Positions 8,812 through 16,612 of a stretch of 51,237 nucleotides of DNA are shown one piece after another. A model generated the notes under the pieces. That model ran no database searches. It worked only from the letters and a program-made list of their open reading frames with translations, and was not told the DNA's origin. Source of the DNA: Firmicutes bacterium CAG:646 (lineage in GTDB: Bacteria > Bacillota > Clostridia > Lachnospirales > Lachnospiraceae); assembly GCA_000432335.1 (NCBI GenBank), contig HF995394.1, positions 26,187 through 77,423 of the forward strand, written 5' to 3'. The position numbers and the translations under genes are program-made. Position 1 is the stretch's first letter. Every line of letters begins with the position of its first letter.

Positions 8812-9679
8812 TTACTTTTCCTCTTCTTTTTTCTCCTGAACCGATTCTTTTTCCTCTTTCAATTTTTTCTTACTCTTCTCTATTTTTCTTCTTTTCAAAA
8901 GTTTTTTCATGAAAAATACCGCCACTGCCGCCACGCCGCCAATAAGAAGCAATACCGGCAGGTTCGACACGAGCCACACAAACAGATTGACAAAGAAATC
9001 CCGTACCCCATAAAGGCTGGAACGAAAACCATTGCTGATCCTGTTTCCTATGGTATCATTCTTTTCCTGCTCATACTCCACCTCAGAGATATAAATATGT
9101 ACGGTGCTGTAATCAATCAGGTTATCATACGTACGAAGCTGAGACTCATAGCTGTCAATTTCATAACGCAACTGAGATAATTTGGATTCCAAAGCCAGAA
9201 TCTGATCCAGATCCTTTGCTTCCTCCAAAAGCTCCATCACCCGGTCGTACTCTACCTGCAAAGATTCTTTGTACGCTGTTTTGTCCACGTAATCCAGCGT
9301 CACATCCTCCACATTTTCCGACTTATTCGTAACCTGACCCAGCTCTCCCGCTTTCTCGGTAAAACTGTCCAGTTGATCAGAAGGAATCCTGGCAGTGATC
9401 GAGTAATAACGATATCCTTCTCCCCCCTGAGGATCGTCAAAACTGGAATGTTCCACATATCCGCCGCAGGCTAAAATCTCTTCCTTCAATAGATGTCTCT
9501 TGCACTTGTGTTTCCCTGGCATCCAGTCTCGCTTTTTCCCCCTCACTTTCAAAACTTACCGCTGCCGTATCTGCACTTCTGTTTTGCGTTATTCCTTCCG
9601 ACTCTTTTGTGGAAGCTCCGCATCCTCCGAAAACAAACATCACCATCAATAGCAAAACTACCCACTTTGACTTCTTCAT
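8812..9679 (-). pseudogene. DUF4349 lipoprotein, frameshifted
   Basis: Two overlapping frames look like one broken gene. The first (ATG at 9679) encodes a lipoprotein signal peptide ending in a lipobox, FVFGGCGAS, then about 40 polar residues. The second picks up as LKEEILACGGYVEHSS, YRYYSITARIPSDQLDSF and VTLDYVDKTAYKESLQVEYDRV, i.e. the DUF4349 core, a coiled coil (LEEAKDLDQILALESKLSQLRYEIDSYE), a C-terminal membrane helix (LPVLLLIGGVAAVAVFFM) and a basic tail. The usual beta strand before the ACGGY motif is missing, so the lesion near 9485-9510 is probably a small deletion causing a frameshift. The rest has kept its reading frame, so the break is recent or a sequence error. Confidence 0.72.
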
Positions 9680-9767
9680 AGAATCCCTCCTTGTTATTTT
9701 CAGAAAATTCTTTATACTATCTAATTTTATTTAAAATTGAAAAAAATTAATTTTTTTCAAAAAAAGC

Positions 9768-9796
9768 TTGCTTTTTTCCCCTTCTTGTAGTATTAT
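9768..9796 (+). promoter_or_regulatory. Promoter of first tRNA-Glu
   Basis: TTGCTT (9768-9773), 17 nt, TATTAT (9791-9796). The predicted start is a few nt before the mature 5' end at 9807. The second tRNA copy has the matching arrangement. Confidence 0.7.
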
Positions 9797-9806
9797 AATC
9801 GAGTAA

Positions 9807-9878
9807 GGTTCGTTGGTCAAGCGGTTAAGACGCCGCCCTCTCACGGCGGAAACAGGGGTTCGATTCCCCTACGAACTG
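9807..9878 (+). tRNA. tRNA-Glu(CTC), copy 1
   Basis: A 72-nt cloverleaf: 7-bp acceptor stem GGTTCGT/ACGAACT (G1-U72 wobble), anticodon stem CCGCC/GGCGG with loop CTCTCAC giving anticodon CTC (reads GAG, Glu), and T arm AGGGG-TTCGATT-CCCCT. The discriminator is G; no CCA is encoded. Identical over its whole length to the copy at 10754-10825. Confidence 0.96.
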
Positions 9879-9883
9879 TTTTC

Positions 9884-9908
9884 AACTCCGAAGATTCGGA
9901 GTTTTTTT
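9884..9908 (+). terminator. Terminator of first tRNA-Glu
   Basis: Perfect 9-bp stem AACTCCGAA/TTCGGAGTT with a GA-type tight turn, followed by seven T. The second copy shows a compensatory change in the same stem. Confidence 0.9.
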
Positions 9909-10242
9909 ATTGTCTTTTTGTAATTATCCAAATAACTGCGAGGATAGCAGGTTGCCAAATCATTCTATCGTTTCTTCTAACAATATTTTTAATCCCTCTT
10001 TTTTCTGCTTTATGCAAAAAATCAACCGCCAATCCATACCCCATCTCTGTAAATTGCCATTTCTCTTCATTTTCTTTTAGTAACAGTTCAGCCATACAGT
10101 GTACGTGAGGCACGATAAGCACGCAGTGCGGTTTTACGAATGGCGCAAGCTGAACTGTTACTTCTTTTATGATTTTATAAGTTTCAACGGTAGATAATTT
10201 GTTTAATTCAGTTGGTATATCATCATTTTTCAACATATTCAC
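9907..10242 (-). CDS. Hypothetical protein between tRNA-Glu copies
   Basis: A 111-residue ORF I do not recognise. It starts MNMLKNDDIPTELNKLSTVETYKII with an ATG near 10242 and ends with a hydrophobic IWQPAILAVIWIITKRQ segment that may be a single membrane helix. It contains HVHCMAELLL and no known motif. It runs opposite to the tRNA genes, follows the next ORF by 22 nt, and is AT-rich compared with flanking genes. It may be a co-transcribed partner of that ORF. Coding status is plausible, not certain. Confidence 0.5.
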   Translation of the reverse strand: MNMLKNDDIPTELNKLSTVETYKIIKEVTVQLAPFVKPHCVLIVPHVHCMAELLLKENEEKWQFTEMGYGLAVDFLHKAEKRGIKNIVRRNDRMIWQPAILAVIWIITKRQ

Positions 10243-10264
10243 CCCTTCACTTTACTTTAACTTT

Positions 10265-10651
10265 TTATGATACCGATGCTTTTTCAATCACATATGCCCC
10301 TTTCACTTTTCCCCTTTTACATTCCTCAATATATACCATTGATTGATACCAGCATTGTTTTTTTCCTTGTATATATCCTTCAATTTCACGGCAAATCAGC
10401 CACAAACCTCTACATATAGAATATAATAGAACTGCAATGGCTATTATTTTAATTACATTTTCAAATAAATCATTTTTTTCAATCCGAAAAATAATTACCA
10501 ACAAAAATATCAACATCGGCACTGCTAAAATATCTACAAATACTTGTTGTTTTATTTCTTTTTCCCATTGCTCTAAATATTTTTTCTTTTCTAATGAATT
10601 CAATAGTATAGATGAATTCTCATACAATCGCTCTCTAATACTTTCGGTCAT
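10265..10651 (-). CDS. Hypothetical small membrane protein between tRNA-Glu copies
   Basis: About 128 residues from an ATG at 10651 (MTESIRERLYENSS) with AGAGGGG 7 nt upstream. A longer frame to 10753 would start inside the tRNA promoter and is rejected. Seen: an N-terminal charged helix, two membrane segments (VFVDILAVPMLIFLLVIIF and IIAIAVLLYSICRGLWLI) and a basic C-terminal tail. I do not recognise the family. With the 111-residue ORF downstream it forms a two-gene AT-rich unit bracketed by identical tRNA genes. Confidence 0.6.
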   Translation of the reverse strand: MTESIRERLYENSSILLNSLEKKKYLEQWEKEIKQQVFVDILAVPMLIFLLVIIFRIEKNDLFENVIKIIAIAVLLYSICRGLWLICREIEGYIQGKKQCWYQSMVYIEECKRGKVKGAYVIEKASVS

Positions 10652-10714
10652 AAAGTATCCCCTCTTGCTCTTTTGAAACGAAAAAATTTTTCGAATATTT
10701 TTTTCAAAAAGCAC

Positions 10715-10743
10715 TTGCATTTTTCTCCAGAGTATAGTATTAT
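10715..10743 (+). promoter_or_regulatory. Promoter of second tRNA-Glu
   Basis: TTGCAT (10715-10720), 17 nt, TATTAT (10738-10743), matching the arrangement before copy 1. Flanks differ at several bases while the tRNA itself is identical. Confidence 0.7.
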
Positions 10744-10753
10744 ATTCAAGCAA

Positions 10754-10825
10754 GGTTCGTTGGTCAAGCGGTTAAGACGCCGCCCTCTCACGGCGGAAAC
10801 AGGGGTTCGATTCCCCTACGAACTG
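10754..10825 (+). tRNA. tRNA-Glu(CTC), copy 2
   Basis: Identical to the 72-nt gene at 9807-9878, with the same anticodon CTC, own promoter and own terminator. No encoded CCA. Confidence 0.96.
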
Positions 10826-10830
10826 TTTTC

Positions 10831-10855
10831 AGCTCCGAAGATTCGGAGCTTTTTT
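10831..10855 (+). terminator. Terminator of second tRNA-Glu
   Basis: Stem AGCTCCGAA/TTCGGAGCT and a T run. Relative to copy 1 the second pair has changed A-T to G-C on both arms, a compensatory change that supports a functional hairpin. Confidence 0.9.
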
Positions 10856-10856
10856 A

Positions 10857-11203
10857 TTTTCCTAACATAAGTTATTCACCGATCTACTATTCCTTACATG
10901 AATATATACTTTTTCAGTATTTATTAAAAAGCATCACCACTTTCCAGAGAAATTCGGATGGTTTTCTTCAAAAATCCTTTGTTTCAGCATCAAAAACATA
11001 CTTTTTACCTGATTTAAAAAAATGTCACCACTTTTTTCTCAAAAAGTTGGTGACATTTTTTTGAAATCTGTAATTTTGTAATATTCCCCAACCAAATTAT
11101 CCTATTTTTTAAAGAAATTGTTGCAAAAACAACACCAGAAATGGTGACACTTTTTTTAATTTCCCAAAAGATAACTTTTCTGCCCCTCTATTCAAAGATA
11201 ACA
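10857..11203. other. AT-rich gene-free stretch with TGTCACC repeats
   Basis: No convincing ORF. It holds a long hairpin (listed separately), a second short palindrome CACCAGAAATGGTG at 11133-11146 flanked by T runs on both strands, and several copies of a CACCACTTT/GGTGAC word (about 10935, 11023, 11049, 11143). The short palindrome may terminate the malY transcript (minus strand U run TTGTTTTTG). Confidence 0.5.
11016..11061. repeat. Near-perfect 20-bp inverted repeat
   Basis: AAAAAATGTCACCACTTTTT and its reverse complement with one extra base, separated by TCTC-type loop sequence around 11037-11040. A-runs and T-runs at both ends would make it a terminator in either direction, but no gene ends close to it. 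It may be a degenerate miniature element or small-RNA terminator. Confidence 0.6.
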
Positions 11204-12415
11204 TCAGCAAAAGACATATTTCTTCAAACGTTCAAAGGCTTCTTTCACCCGTGAAAACGGCAGTGCCAGATTCATCCGAATGGAATGCGCACCATGAAAT
11301 GCCCGTCCATCCTGCCAGAGCACACCTACCTCATATCCAGCATCCAGCAATTCATCCATGGTCTTTCCCTGTTCCTCGCACCACTTGGTACAATCCAGAA
11401 ACAGCATATAGGTTCCCTGGGGTTTCGATACTTTCACTCCTGGAAAATGCTCCTGTATAAAGTTGCAGGCAAATTCTGCATTTTCTCCAATCACCTGCCG
11501 CATCTCACTTACCCATTCTTCTCCTTCTTCGCAGTAAGCCCCCAACAATGCATACATAGACATCAGATTGATCTCATTATAATGACTGAGAGAAGATTCC
11601 TTTTCCATCCGATCCCGCAGCCAGGAATTATAGATAATATGATAACTTCCTACCAATCCTGCCAGATTAAAAGTCTTGGATGGAGCATAGAAAGCGATCG
11701 TCCTGTCTCTTGCATCTTCCGATACAGACTGGGTAGGGATATGGTGATGGTTGTACAGGATAATATCCGACCAGATCTCATCGGAAATCACATACACATC
11801 ATATTTTTTGTAGATTTCCATGGTCTTTTTAATTTCCCATTCTTCCCATACACGTCCCACCGGATTGTGGGGAGAACAAAAGATCGCCGCATGGATTTTC
11901 TCTTCCCGGAGTTTCCGCTCCATATCTTCAAAATCCATCCTCCACACGCCTTCTTCATCTTTTTTCAATGGACTGTGAACAATGTCAAATCCATTATTTT
12001 CCAGCGAACTGGTAAATCCAATATACGTGGGCGAGTGCAAAAGAACCTTGTCACCCTGAGAGCAAAATACCCGCAAAGCATTTACCACACCGCCTAATAC
12101 ACCATTTTCATAACCGATACATTCTTTGGTCAGACCTCTGACACCATTTCTTGTTTCCTGCCAGTGTATGATCTTCTCAAAATACTCCTCCCGCGGTTCA
12201 AAATATCCATAAGTAGGATGGTCCAGTCTCGCCTTCATTGCCTCGGGAATCGTGGGTACCGTGGGAAAATTCATATCCGCCACCCACATAGGAATCGTAT
12301 CGAATCCTTCCCTCAATTTCACTCCTCGTTTATAGGGAGAGAAAAACTCCGGCAGATCTACTGCTATAGAATCCTTTCCATGTCGATCAATCACTGACGT
12401 AAAATCGTACTTCAT
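11204..12415 (-). CDS. MalY/PatB family PLP-dependent C-S lyase/aminotransferase
   Basis: 403 residues from the ATG at 12415 (MKYDFTSVIDRHGKDSIA) with AAGGAGAAGG just upstream; a longer in-frame extension is not needed. Fold-type I PLP enzyme: PMWVADMNFPTVP near the N terminus, FCSPHNPVGRVW, SDEIWSDI for the cofactor Asp, and YAPSKTFNLAG with the PLP lysine. This is the MalY/PatB group, commonly cystathionine beta-lyase activity, releasing homocysteine, pyruvate and ammonia. It follows a truncated MATE fragment by 14 nt and probably shares its old promoter. Substrate is inferred from family only. Confidence 0.9.
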   Translation of the reverse strand: MKYDFTSVIDRHGKDSIAVDLPEFFSPYKRGVKLREGFDTIPMWVADMNFPTVPTIPEAMKARLDHPTYGYFEPREEYFEKIIHWQETRNGVRGLTKECIGYENGVLGGVVNALRVFCSQGDKVLLHSPTYIGFTSSLENNGFDIVHSPLKKDEEGVWRMDFEDMERKLREEKIHAAIFCSPHNPVGRVWEEWEIKKTMEIYKKYDVYVISDEIWSDIILYNHHHIPTQSVSEDARDRTIAFYAPSKTFNLAGLVGSYHIIYNSWLRDRMEKESSLSHYNEINLMSMYALLGAYCEEGEEWVSEMRQVIGENAEFACNFIQEHFPGVKVSKPQGTYMLFLDCTKWCEEQGKTMDELLDAGYEVGVLWQDGRAFHGAHSIRMNLALPFSRVKEAFERLKKYVFC

Positions 12416-12429
12416 AATTACCTTCTCCT

Positions 12430-12714
12430 TTAAAAAATATATTTTTTCTTTTTCCATCTTCCAGAAATATAGCACCCAATCCCCAACGCCAAATTGACTC
12501 CTCCTGCAATGGAAAAAAGCAGGTAGGTGGCATTTCCCGTCACACTCACCGCCGCAAGAGCATTTCCACCAATAAATTGCCCCACAATAATAGAATCTGC
12601 CAGACTGTATATCAAGTGAAACAAACTGCTGAACATGATCGGAAATGCAAATGTCAACAGATTGCGCGGAATCGACCCTTCTGTCATATCATGGTTTCCT
12701 TTAAATATTTTCAT
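12430..12714 (-). pseudogene. Truncated MATE-family transporter (N-terminal fragment)
   Basis: Only about 85 residues of a MATE transporter of normally about 450: MKIFKGNHDMTEGSIPRNLL, FAFPIMFSSLFHLIYSLADSIIVGQFIGGNALAAV and SIAGGVNLALGIG cover the first two helices. It then ends with RWKKKKYIF, unlike the family, 14 nt before malY. An intact MATE lies at 20778-22175 but is a different sequence. A deletion has apparently removed the rest of the gene and joined its 5' end to malY. Confidence 0.8.
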
Positions 12715-12835
12715 CTGGTATTCCTTTTATCTTTTTCTTAAAAGATACTACAAAATTCCTCACAAAACAATACAAATCACCATATTTTTTCACAAAAATG
12801 CCTTCATCCATTACCGTTCATACACTAACTAGAAC

Positions 12836-12883
12836 TAAATAAAACCGATGGCTTTGACTATGTATCAGTCTGCACCATCGGTT
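12836..12883 (-). terminator. Terminator of copper operon
   Basis: Minus-strand stem AACCGATGG/CCATCGGTT with an inner GACT/AGTC pairing, followed by TTTTATTT. It sits about 27 nt after the copZ stop codon. Confidence 0.85.
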
Positions 12884-12909
12884 CATCTTTATGTCCTTTT
12901 GTTCTGTTT

Positions 12910-13107
12910 TTATATTTCTACCACATCAAATCCCAGATCATCCATCACTTCTTTTGCTTTTGCCACGCAGTTAGCACATCCCTCTACCGTTACCGTCTTA
13001 TCAGCCAGCGATACCGTAAAGTCCAGACCAGCTGCATTCATTCCTTTCGTAATTCTCTCTACACATTTTTCACAGTGCATATCTTCTGCTTTTAATACTG
13101 TTGCCAT
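12910..13107 (-). CDS. copZ: Copper chaperone CopZ (HMA domain)
   Basis: A 65-residue heavy-metal-associated domain. Its metal site is MHCEKC near residues 10-15 (CxxC). It carries a second Cys pair, EGCANC, around residue 42-46, which is uncommon in CopZ. It would carry Cu(I) to CopA and CsoR. Last gene of copA-csoR-copZ, 13 nt after csoR. Confidence 0.92.
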   Translation of the reverse strand: MATVLKAEDMHCEKCVERITKGMNAAGLDFTVSLADKTVTVEGCANCVAKAKEVMDDLGFDVVEI

Positions 13108-13120
13108 TTGTTTTCTCTCC

Positions 13121-13432
13121 TTATTTCATTAATTTTTTAATCGTTCCACAAAGCTCGTCCACCGCCTCTTCATTTCCCGCCTGTATGTCTCTCACCACAC
13201 AGGTTTTGATATGATTCGCCAGCAGTGTTTTATTAAAGCTGTTTAAGGCAGACTGTATTGCCGAAACTTGTGTGAGAATATCTACACAGTAGCGGTCTTC
13301 CTCCACCATTCCTTTGATCCCCCGGATTTGTCCCTCGATCCGATTCAGCCGATGGATCAAATCCTTGTATTCTTTCTCATCTCTTACTTTATGTCTGCAT
13401 TCACTGCAGCATTTTTCACAGGTTTCACTCAT
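13121..13432 (-). CDS. csoR: Copper-sensing repressor CsoR
   Basis: A 103-residue CsoR/RcnR (DUF156) all-helical repressor. IHRLNRIEGQIRGIKGMVEEDRYC and HIKTCV contain the Cu(I)-binding Cys-His-Cys triad (C in RYCVDIL, H and C in ANHIKTC). A Cys-rich N-terminal tail (CEKCCSECRH) precedes the domain and is an extra potential metal site. Cu(I) binding should release it from the operator upstream of copA. Second gene of the operon, so autoregulated. Confidence 0.94.
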   Translation of the reverse strand: MSETCEKCCSECRHKVRDEKEYKDLIHRLNRIEGQIRGIKGMVEEDRYCVDILTQVSAIQSALNSFNKTLLANHIKTCVVRDIQAGNEEAVDELCGTIKKLMK

Positions 13433-13466
13433 ATTTTTTCTCCCTTACACAGTTATAATAAACATC

Positions 13467-15707
13467 TTACAATTTTAATCTTTTCAGCCGCAGAGCGTTA
13501 CTTACCACAAATACAGAACTGAAGGACATGGCAAGTCCTGCGATCATAGGATTTAACAGCGGTCCGCCGAAAGCATATAACAGTCCGGCTGCCACCGGGA
13601 TTCCACAACTGTTAAAGGCAAAAGCCCAAAAGAGATTTTCTTTGATATTCCGTATCGTCGCCTTTGACAGCTTGATCGCCCGATATACATCCTCCAGATC
13701 TGAACGCATCAGTACCACATCGCTGGATTCCATTGCGATATCACTGCCGCTGCCAATAGCCACGCCAATATCCGCCTGCGCCAGTGCGGGAGCATCATTG
13801 ATTCCATCTCCCACCATCAGTACCGTCTTTCCTTCCTGCTGCAATTTCTGTACCACTGCCGCCTTATCCTGAGGCAGTACCTCAGCGATCACTTCATCCG
13901 CATGAACCTGACTGCCAATGTATTCCGCCGTCCAACGATTATCCCCCGTAAGCATATATACCTTAATTCCCGCTTTTTTTATTTTATCGATAGCTGACCG
14001 GCTGGTTTCTTTCACTGTATCTGCTACACTGATAATCCCCTCCAGTACTCCGTCTATTACCACAAACATCGGTGTCTGCCCCTTTGCGGCAATCTCTTCC
14101 GCTTCTTTTTCCAGATCCTTCGCTGAAAAGTTCTTCTCTTTCAGAAGTTTCGCATTTCCAATCCAAAAACTCTTTCCTTCCAAAACTGCATGAATCCCCT
14201 GCCCGGTGATACTGGAAAATTCTTCACACGCCGGAAGTTTCCCTCTCTGTTCTCTGGCAGCCTCCACAATCGCCTTTCCCAGAGGATGCTCTGATGGAAC
14301 CTCACAGGCTCCCGCCATCCAGAGTAATTCCTCCCTGCTTCTCGTCTTACTGATTACCTGAACCACCTTGGGTTTTCCTTCCGTCACCGTTCCCGTTTTA
14401 TCCAAAACTACCGCCTGCGCCTTGTGAGTTATTTCCAACGCTTCTCCACTCTTGATCAGAATACCATGGCTGGCTCCCAGACCAGTTCCCACCATGATCG
14501 CCGTAGGCGTAGCCAACCCCAGAGCGCACGGGCAGGCAATCACAAGAACCGACACAAAGATCTTCAGCACAAAACTGATCGGATGACCGGTCACTGCCCA
14601 GATCACCGCCGCCAATACTGCAATCACCAGCACCGCCGGAACAAAATACCCTGCCACCACGTCAGCCATTTTGGAAATCGGCGCTTTTCTTCCCTGCGCT
14701 TCTTCCATCAAACGGATAATCTTCGCCAGCGTCGTATCTTTTCCCGTATGGGTCACTTCCATCTCCAGCGCCCCGTTATAATTCATACTTCCACCGATCA
14801 CTTCCGCTCCGGTTTCCTTCTCCACCGGAATACTTTCTCCTGTCAGCATCGACTCATCCACACTGCTGACTCCTCTGACCACAATACCGTCCAGAGGTAT
14901 CTTGCTGCCGGGACGTACCAGAAGAACATCTCCCTTATTTACCTGTTCTACCGGAATCTCTTCTTCCTTTCCCTCTTTGAGCCGCACTGCTGTATCCGGC
15001 GCCAGTTCCATCAATTTCCGTATTGCCTCTGAAGTTTTTCCTTTACTCTTGCTTTCAAAATATTTTCCCAACATAACCAGCGTAACTACAACCGCCGCTG
15101 ATTCATAGTACAGGGAATGTACCGCATGGGCATCGAAGGGAATCCGTATCGTCATTACCAGACTGTACAAAAATGCGCTTCCCGTTCCGATAGCCACCAG
15201 CGAATCCATATTCGGATGTCCATGAAACAGCGTTTTAAATCCCACAATATAAAACTTTCTCCCGAAAATCAGAACAACAACGGTGAGAAGCAGCTGCGCC
15301 AGCGCATAATTGAACGGATTTTCTTCCATACTGAGGATTCGGGGAAGAGGAAGTTCAAAAGGCAGCATATGTCCCATGGAAATATACAGCAGAGGAACCG
15401 CAAAAATAATACTTCCGATCACTCTTTGGCGGATCTTGTGCTGAGCCTCCTCCTGTTCCAGCTTTTCTTCTTTTTCCTGCTCTTTTTCTTTTATCTGTTC
15501 CAGCGCCGCTCCAAATCCTGCCTTTTCCACCCGACCGATAATATCTTCCGGGGAAACCTTACTTTCATCATAAGTAATCGTCATTTTATTGGTGGCAAGG
15601 TTTACATTACTTTCCTGTACACCTTCCATCTTTCTGGTTACCCGTTCCACTGCCGCCGAGCAGGATGCGCAGGTCATCCCTGTAATATCATAACATTCCT
15701 GTTTCAT
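13467..15707 (-). CDS. copA: Cu(I)-exporting P1B-type ATPase CopA
   Basis: 746 residues from the ATG at 15707 (MKQECYDITGMTCASC) with AAAGGAG upstream. One N-terminal HMA domain (GMTCASC) is followed by a charged, coiled-coil-like linker of about 30 residues. Then come eight membrane helices, the TGES actuator loop, ion-site CPC (VIACPCALGLATPTA), phosphorylation site DKTGT, the HP motif (SEHPLGKA), and the hinge GDGINDAPAL. The last helices have the N and MxSS residues of P1B-1 copper pumps (AMSFSSVFVVSNALRL). Exports Cu(I) from the cytoplasm. It leads the operon, downstream of a CsoR-like operator. Confidence 0.95.
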   Translation of the reverse strand: MKQECYDITGMTCASCSAAVERVTRKMEGVQESNVNLATNKMTITYDESKVSPEDIIGRVEKAGFGAALEQIKEKEQEKEEKLEQEEAQHKIRQRVIGSIIFAVPLLYISMGHMLPFELPLPRILSMEENPFNYALAQLLLTVVVLIFGRKFYIVGFKTLFHGHPNMDSLVAIGTGSAFLYSLVMTIRIPFDAHAVHSLYYESAAVVVTLVMLGKYFESKSKGKTSEAIRKLMELAPDTAVRLKEGKEEEIPVEQVNKGDVLLVRPGSKIPLDGIVVRGVSSVDESMLTGESIPVEKETGAEVIGGSMNYNGALEMEVTHTGKDTTLAKIIRLMEEAQGRKAPISKMADVVAGYFVPAVLVIAVLAAVIWAVTGHPISFVLKIFVSVLVIACPCALGLATPTAIMVGTGLGASHGILIKSGEALEITHKAQAVVLDKTGTVTEGKPKVVQVISKTRSREELLWMAGACEVPSEHPLGKAIVEAAREQRGKLPACEEFSSITGQGIHAVLEGKSFWIGNAKLLKEKNFSAKDLEKEAEEIAAKGQTPMFVVIDGVLEGIISVADTVKETSRSAIDKIKKAGIKVYMLTGDNRWTAEYIGSQVHADEVIAEVLPQDKAAVVQKLQQEGKTVLMVGDGINDAPALAQADIGVAIGSGSDIAMESSDVVLMRSDLEDVYRAIKLSKATIRNIKENLFWAFAFNSCGIPVAAGLLYAFGGPLLNPMIAGLAMSFSSVFVVSNALRLKRLKL

Positions 15708-15730
15708 ATAAGACTCCTTTCTCACGTTTT

Positions 15731-15784
15731 ATATACCCGTATGGGGTATATAAACATTGTAATCCAGAAGTCTCATCCTGTCAA
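15731..15784 (-). promoter_or_regulatory. copA promoter with CsoR-like operator
   Basis: Minus strand: TTGACA (15779-15784), 17 nt, TACAAT (15756-15761). Immediately downstream is the inverted repeat TATACCCCATACGGGTATA (15731-15750 region), which has the G-tract-flanked AT palindrome of CsoR operators. It covers the start point, so bound CsoR would block initiation. The -35 overlaps the stop codon of the sigma-like gene, so there is no separate terminator between them. Confidence 0.85.
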
Positions 15785-16611
15785 GCTTCTTTTTCTTCTG
15801 CTCCTTCGCTGGTCAAACTAAGCACTGAACGTATCTCTTCTTCATCCATATCCAGATAAGCGGATAATTCCTCCACGCTGAATTTCTGTTCTTCTTCCCC
15901 GGCGATTTCCCGGATAGCAGCTTCCAGCTTCCGCACTTTTTCCACCAGATAATCATCCTGAAACTTCTGTTCCGTCTGTTCCTCTACCCAGTTGTTCATT
16001 CCAGCGCAGATCTGATCTTTCATCCAATGATCCGCCTGTTCTTCAGGAATATCCGCCACTTTCACTGACAGCAGCGCCATATTTCCTTCCTGGATCAGAT
16101 CTCCTATAAAAAATCCTTCTCGGTACAGTTCTCTTGCCTTCGCGATCATATAAGGAAGGTATAACTGACTCAAACGCTCCCGAACTGCCATATTTCCTCC
16201 GGCAAATTTCCGAAGCAGATTTTCTATCTCTCCTCCCCTCTCTGCAGGAAGCCCTTTCAGATAAGCTTCATATTCCTCCAGACAGATTTGATCTTCCCCG
16301 GTCAACTCCTGTTTTTCCTCTTTTTTCTCTGCCAGAGAAGTAAATTCCAAACCATCTTTTTTCGATTCTTCCAAAGAATCCTCCGACTTTCCTTCCGTCT
16401 GCAGCTCCAGATCCATAGACTCCAGCGCGGTCCCCCCTATGCGTATTCCCTGCAAACGCAGATATTCATACAAGCTCTTTAGCTGTTCCGTTGAAAGCTG
16501 ATTTTCCCCAAAGCAATGTAAAATGTCTTCATGGCTGAGATTTTTTTCCTGTTTTCCTGCCAGTGCCAGAAGCTCCTGCAATTTCTCCTGAAATTCCCTC
16601 ACATCCATCAT
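15781..16611 (-). CDS. Sigma-factor-like protein lacking region 4
   Basis: 276 residues. The N-terminal part (about 5-70) resembles sigma region 1.1: a helical EFQEKLQELLALAGKQEKNLSHEDI segment and a QGIRIGG end. After a charged linker, residues about 130-215 resemble sigma-70 region 2: AVRERLSQLYLPYMIAKARELYREG, FFIGDLIQEGNMALL. The C-terminal FSVEELSAYLDMDEEEIRSVLSLTSE resembles part of region 3. There is no region 4 (-35 recognition), and region 2.4 residues are poor. It may bind RNA polymerase as a modulator or be a degraded sigma. Its ATG is 1 nt after the cyclophilin stop codon, so it is co-expressed. Confidence 0.65.
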   Translation of the reverse strand: MMDVREFQEKLQELLALAGKQEKNLSHEDILHCFGENQLSTEQLKSLYEYLRLQGIRIGGTALESMDLELQTEGKSEDSLEESKKDGLEFTSLAEKKEEKQELTGEDQICLEEYEAYLKGLPAERGGEIENLLRKFAGGNMAVRERLSQLYLPYMIAKARELYREGFFIGDLIQEGNMALLSVKVADIPEEQADHWMKDQICAGMNNWVEEQTEQKFQDDYLVEKVRKLEAAIREIAGEEEQKFSVEELSAYLDMDEEEIRSVLSLTSEGAEEKEA

Positions 16612-16612
16612 T

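Noticed and set aside
10652..10753. Longer N terminus of the 10265-10651 membrane protein
   Set aside because: Extension runs into the promoter of the second tRNA-Glu and lacks a ribosome binding site; ATG at 10651 has one.
9768..10856. Active integrative element between the tRNA-Glu genes
   Set aside because: No integrase, recombinase or excision gene, and the tRNA copies are complete with separate promoters, so a simple duplication is at least as likely.
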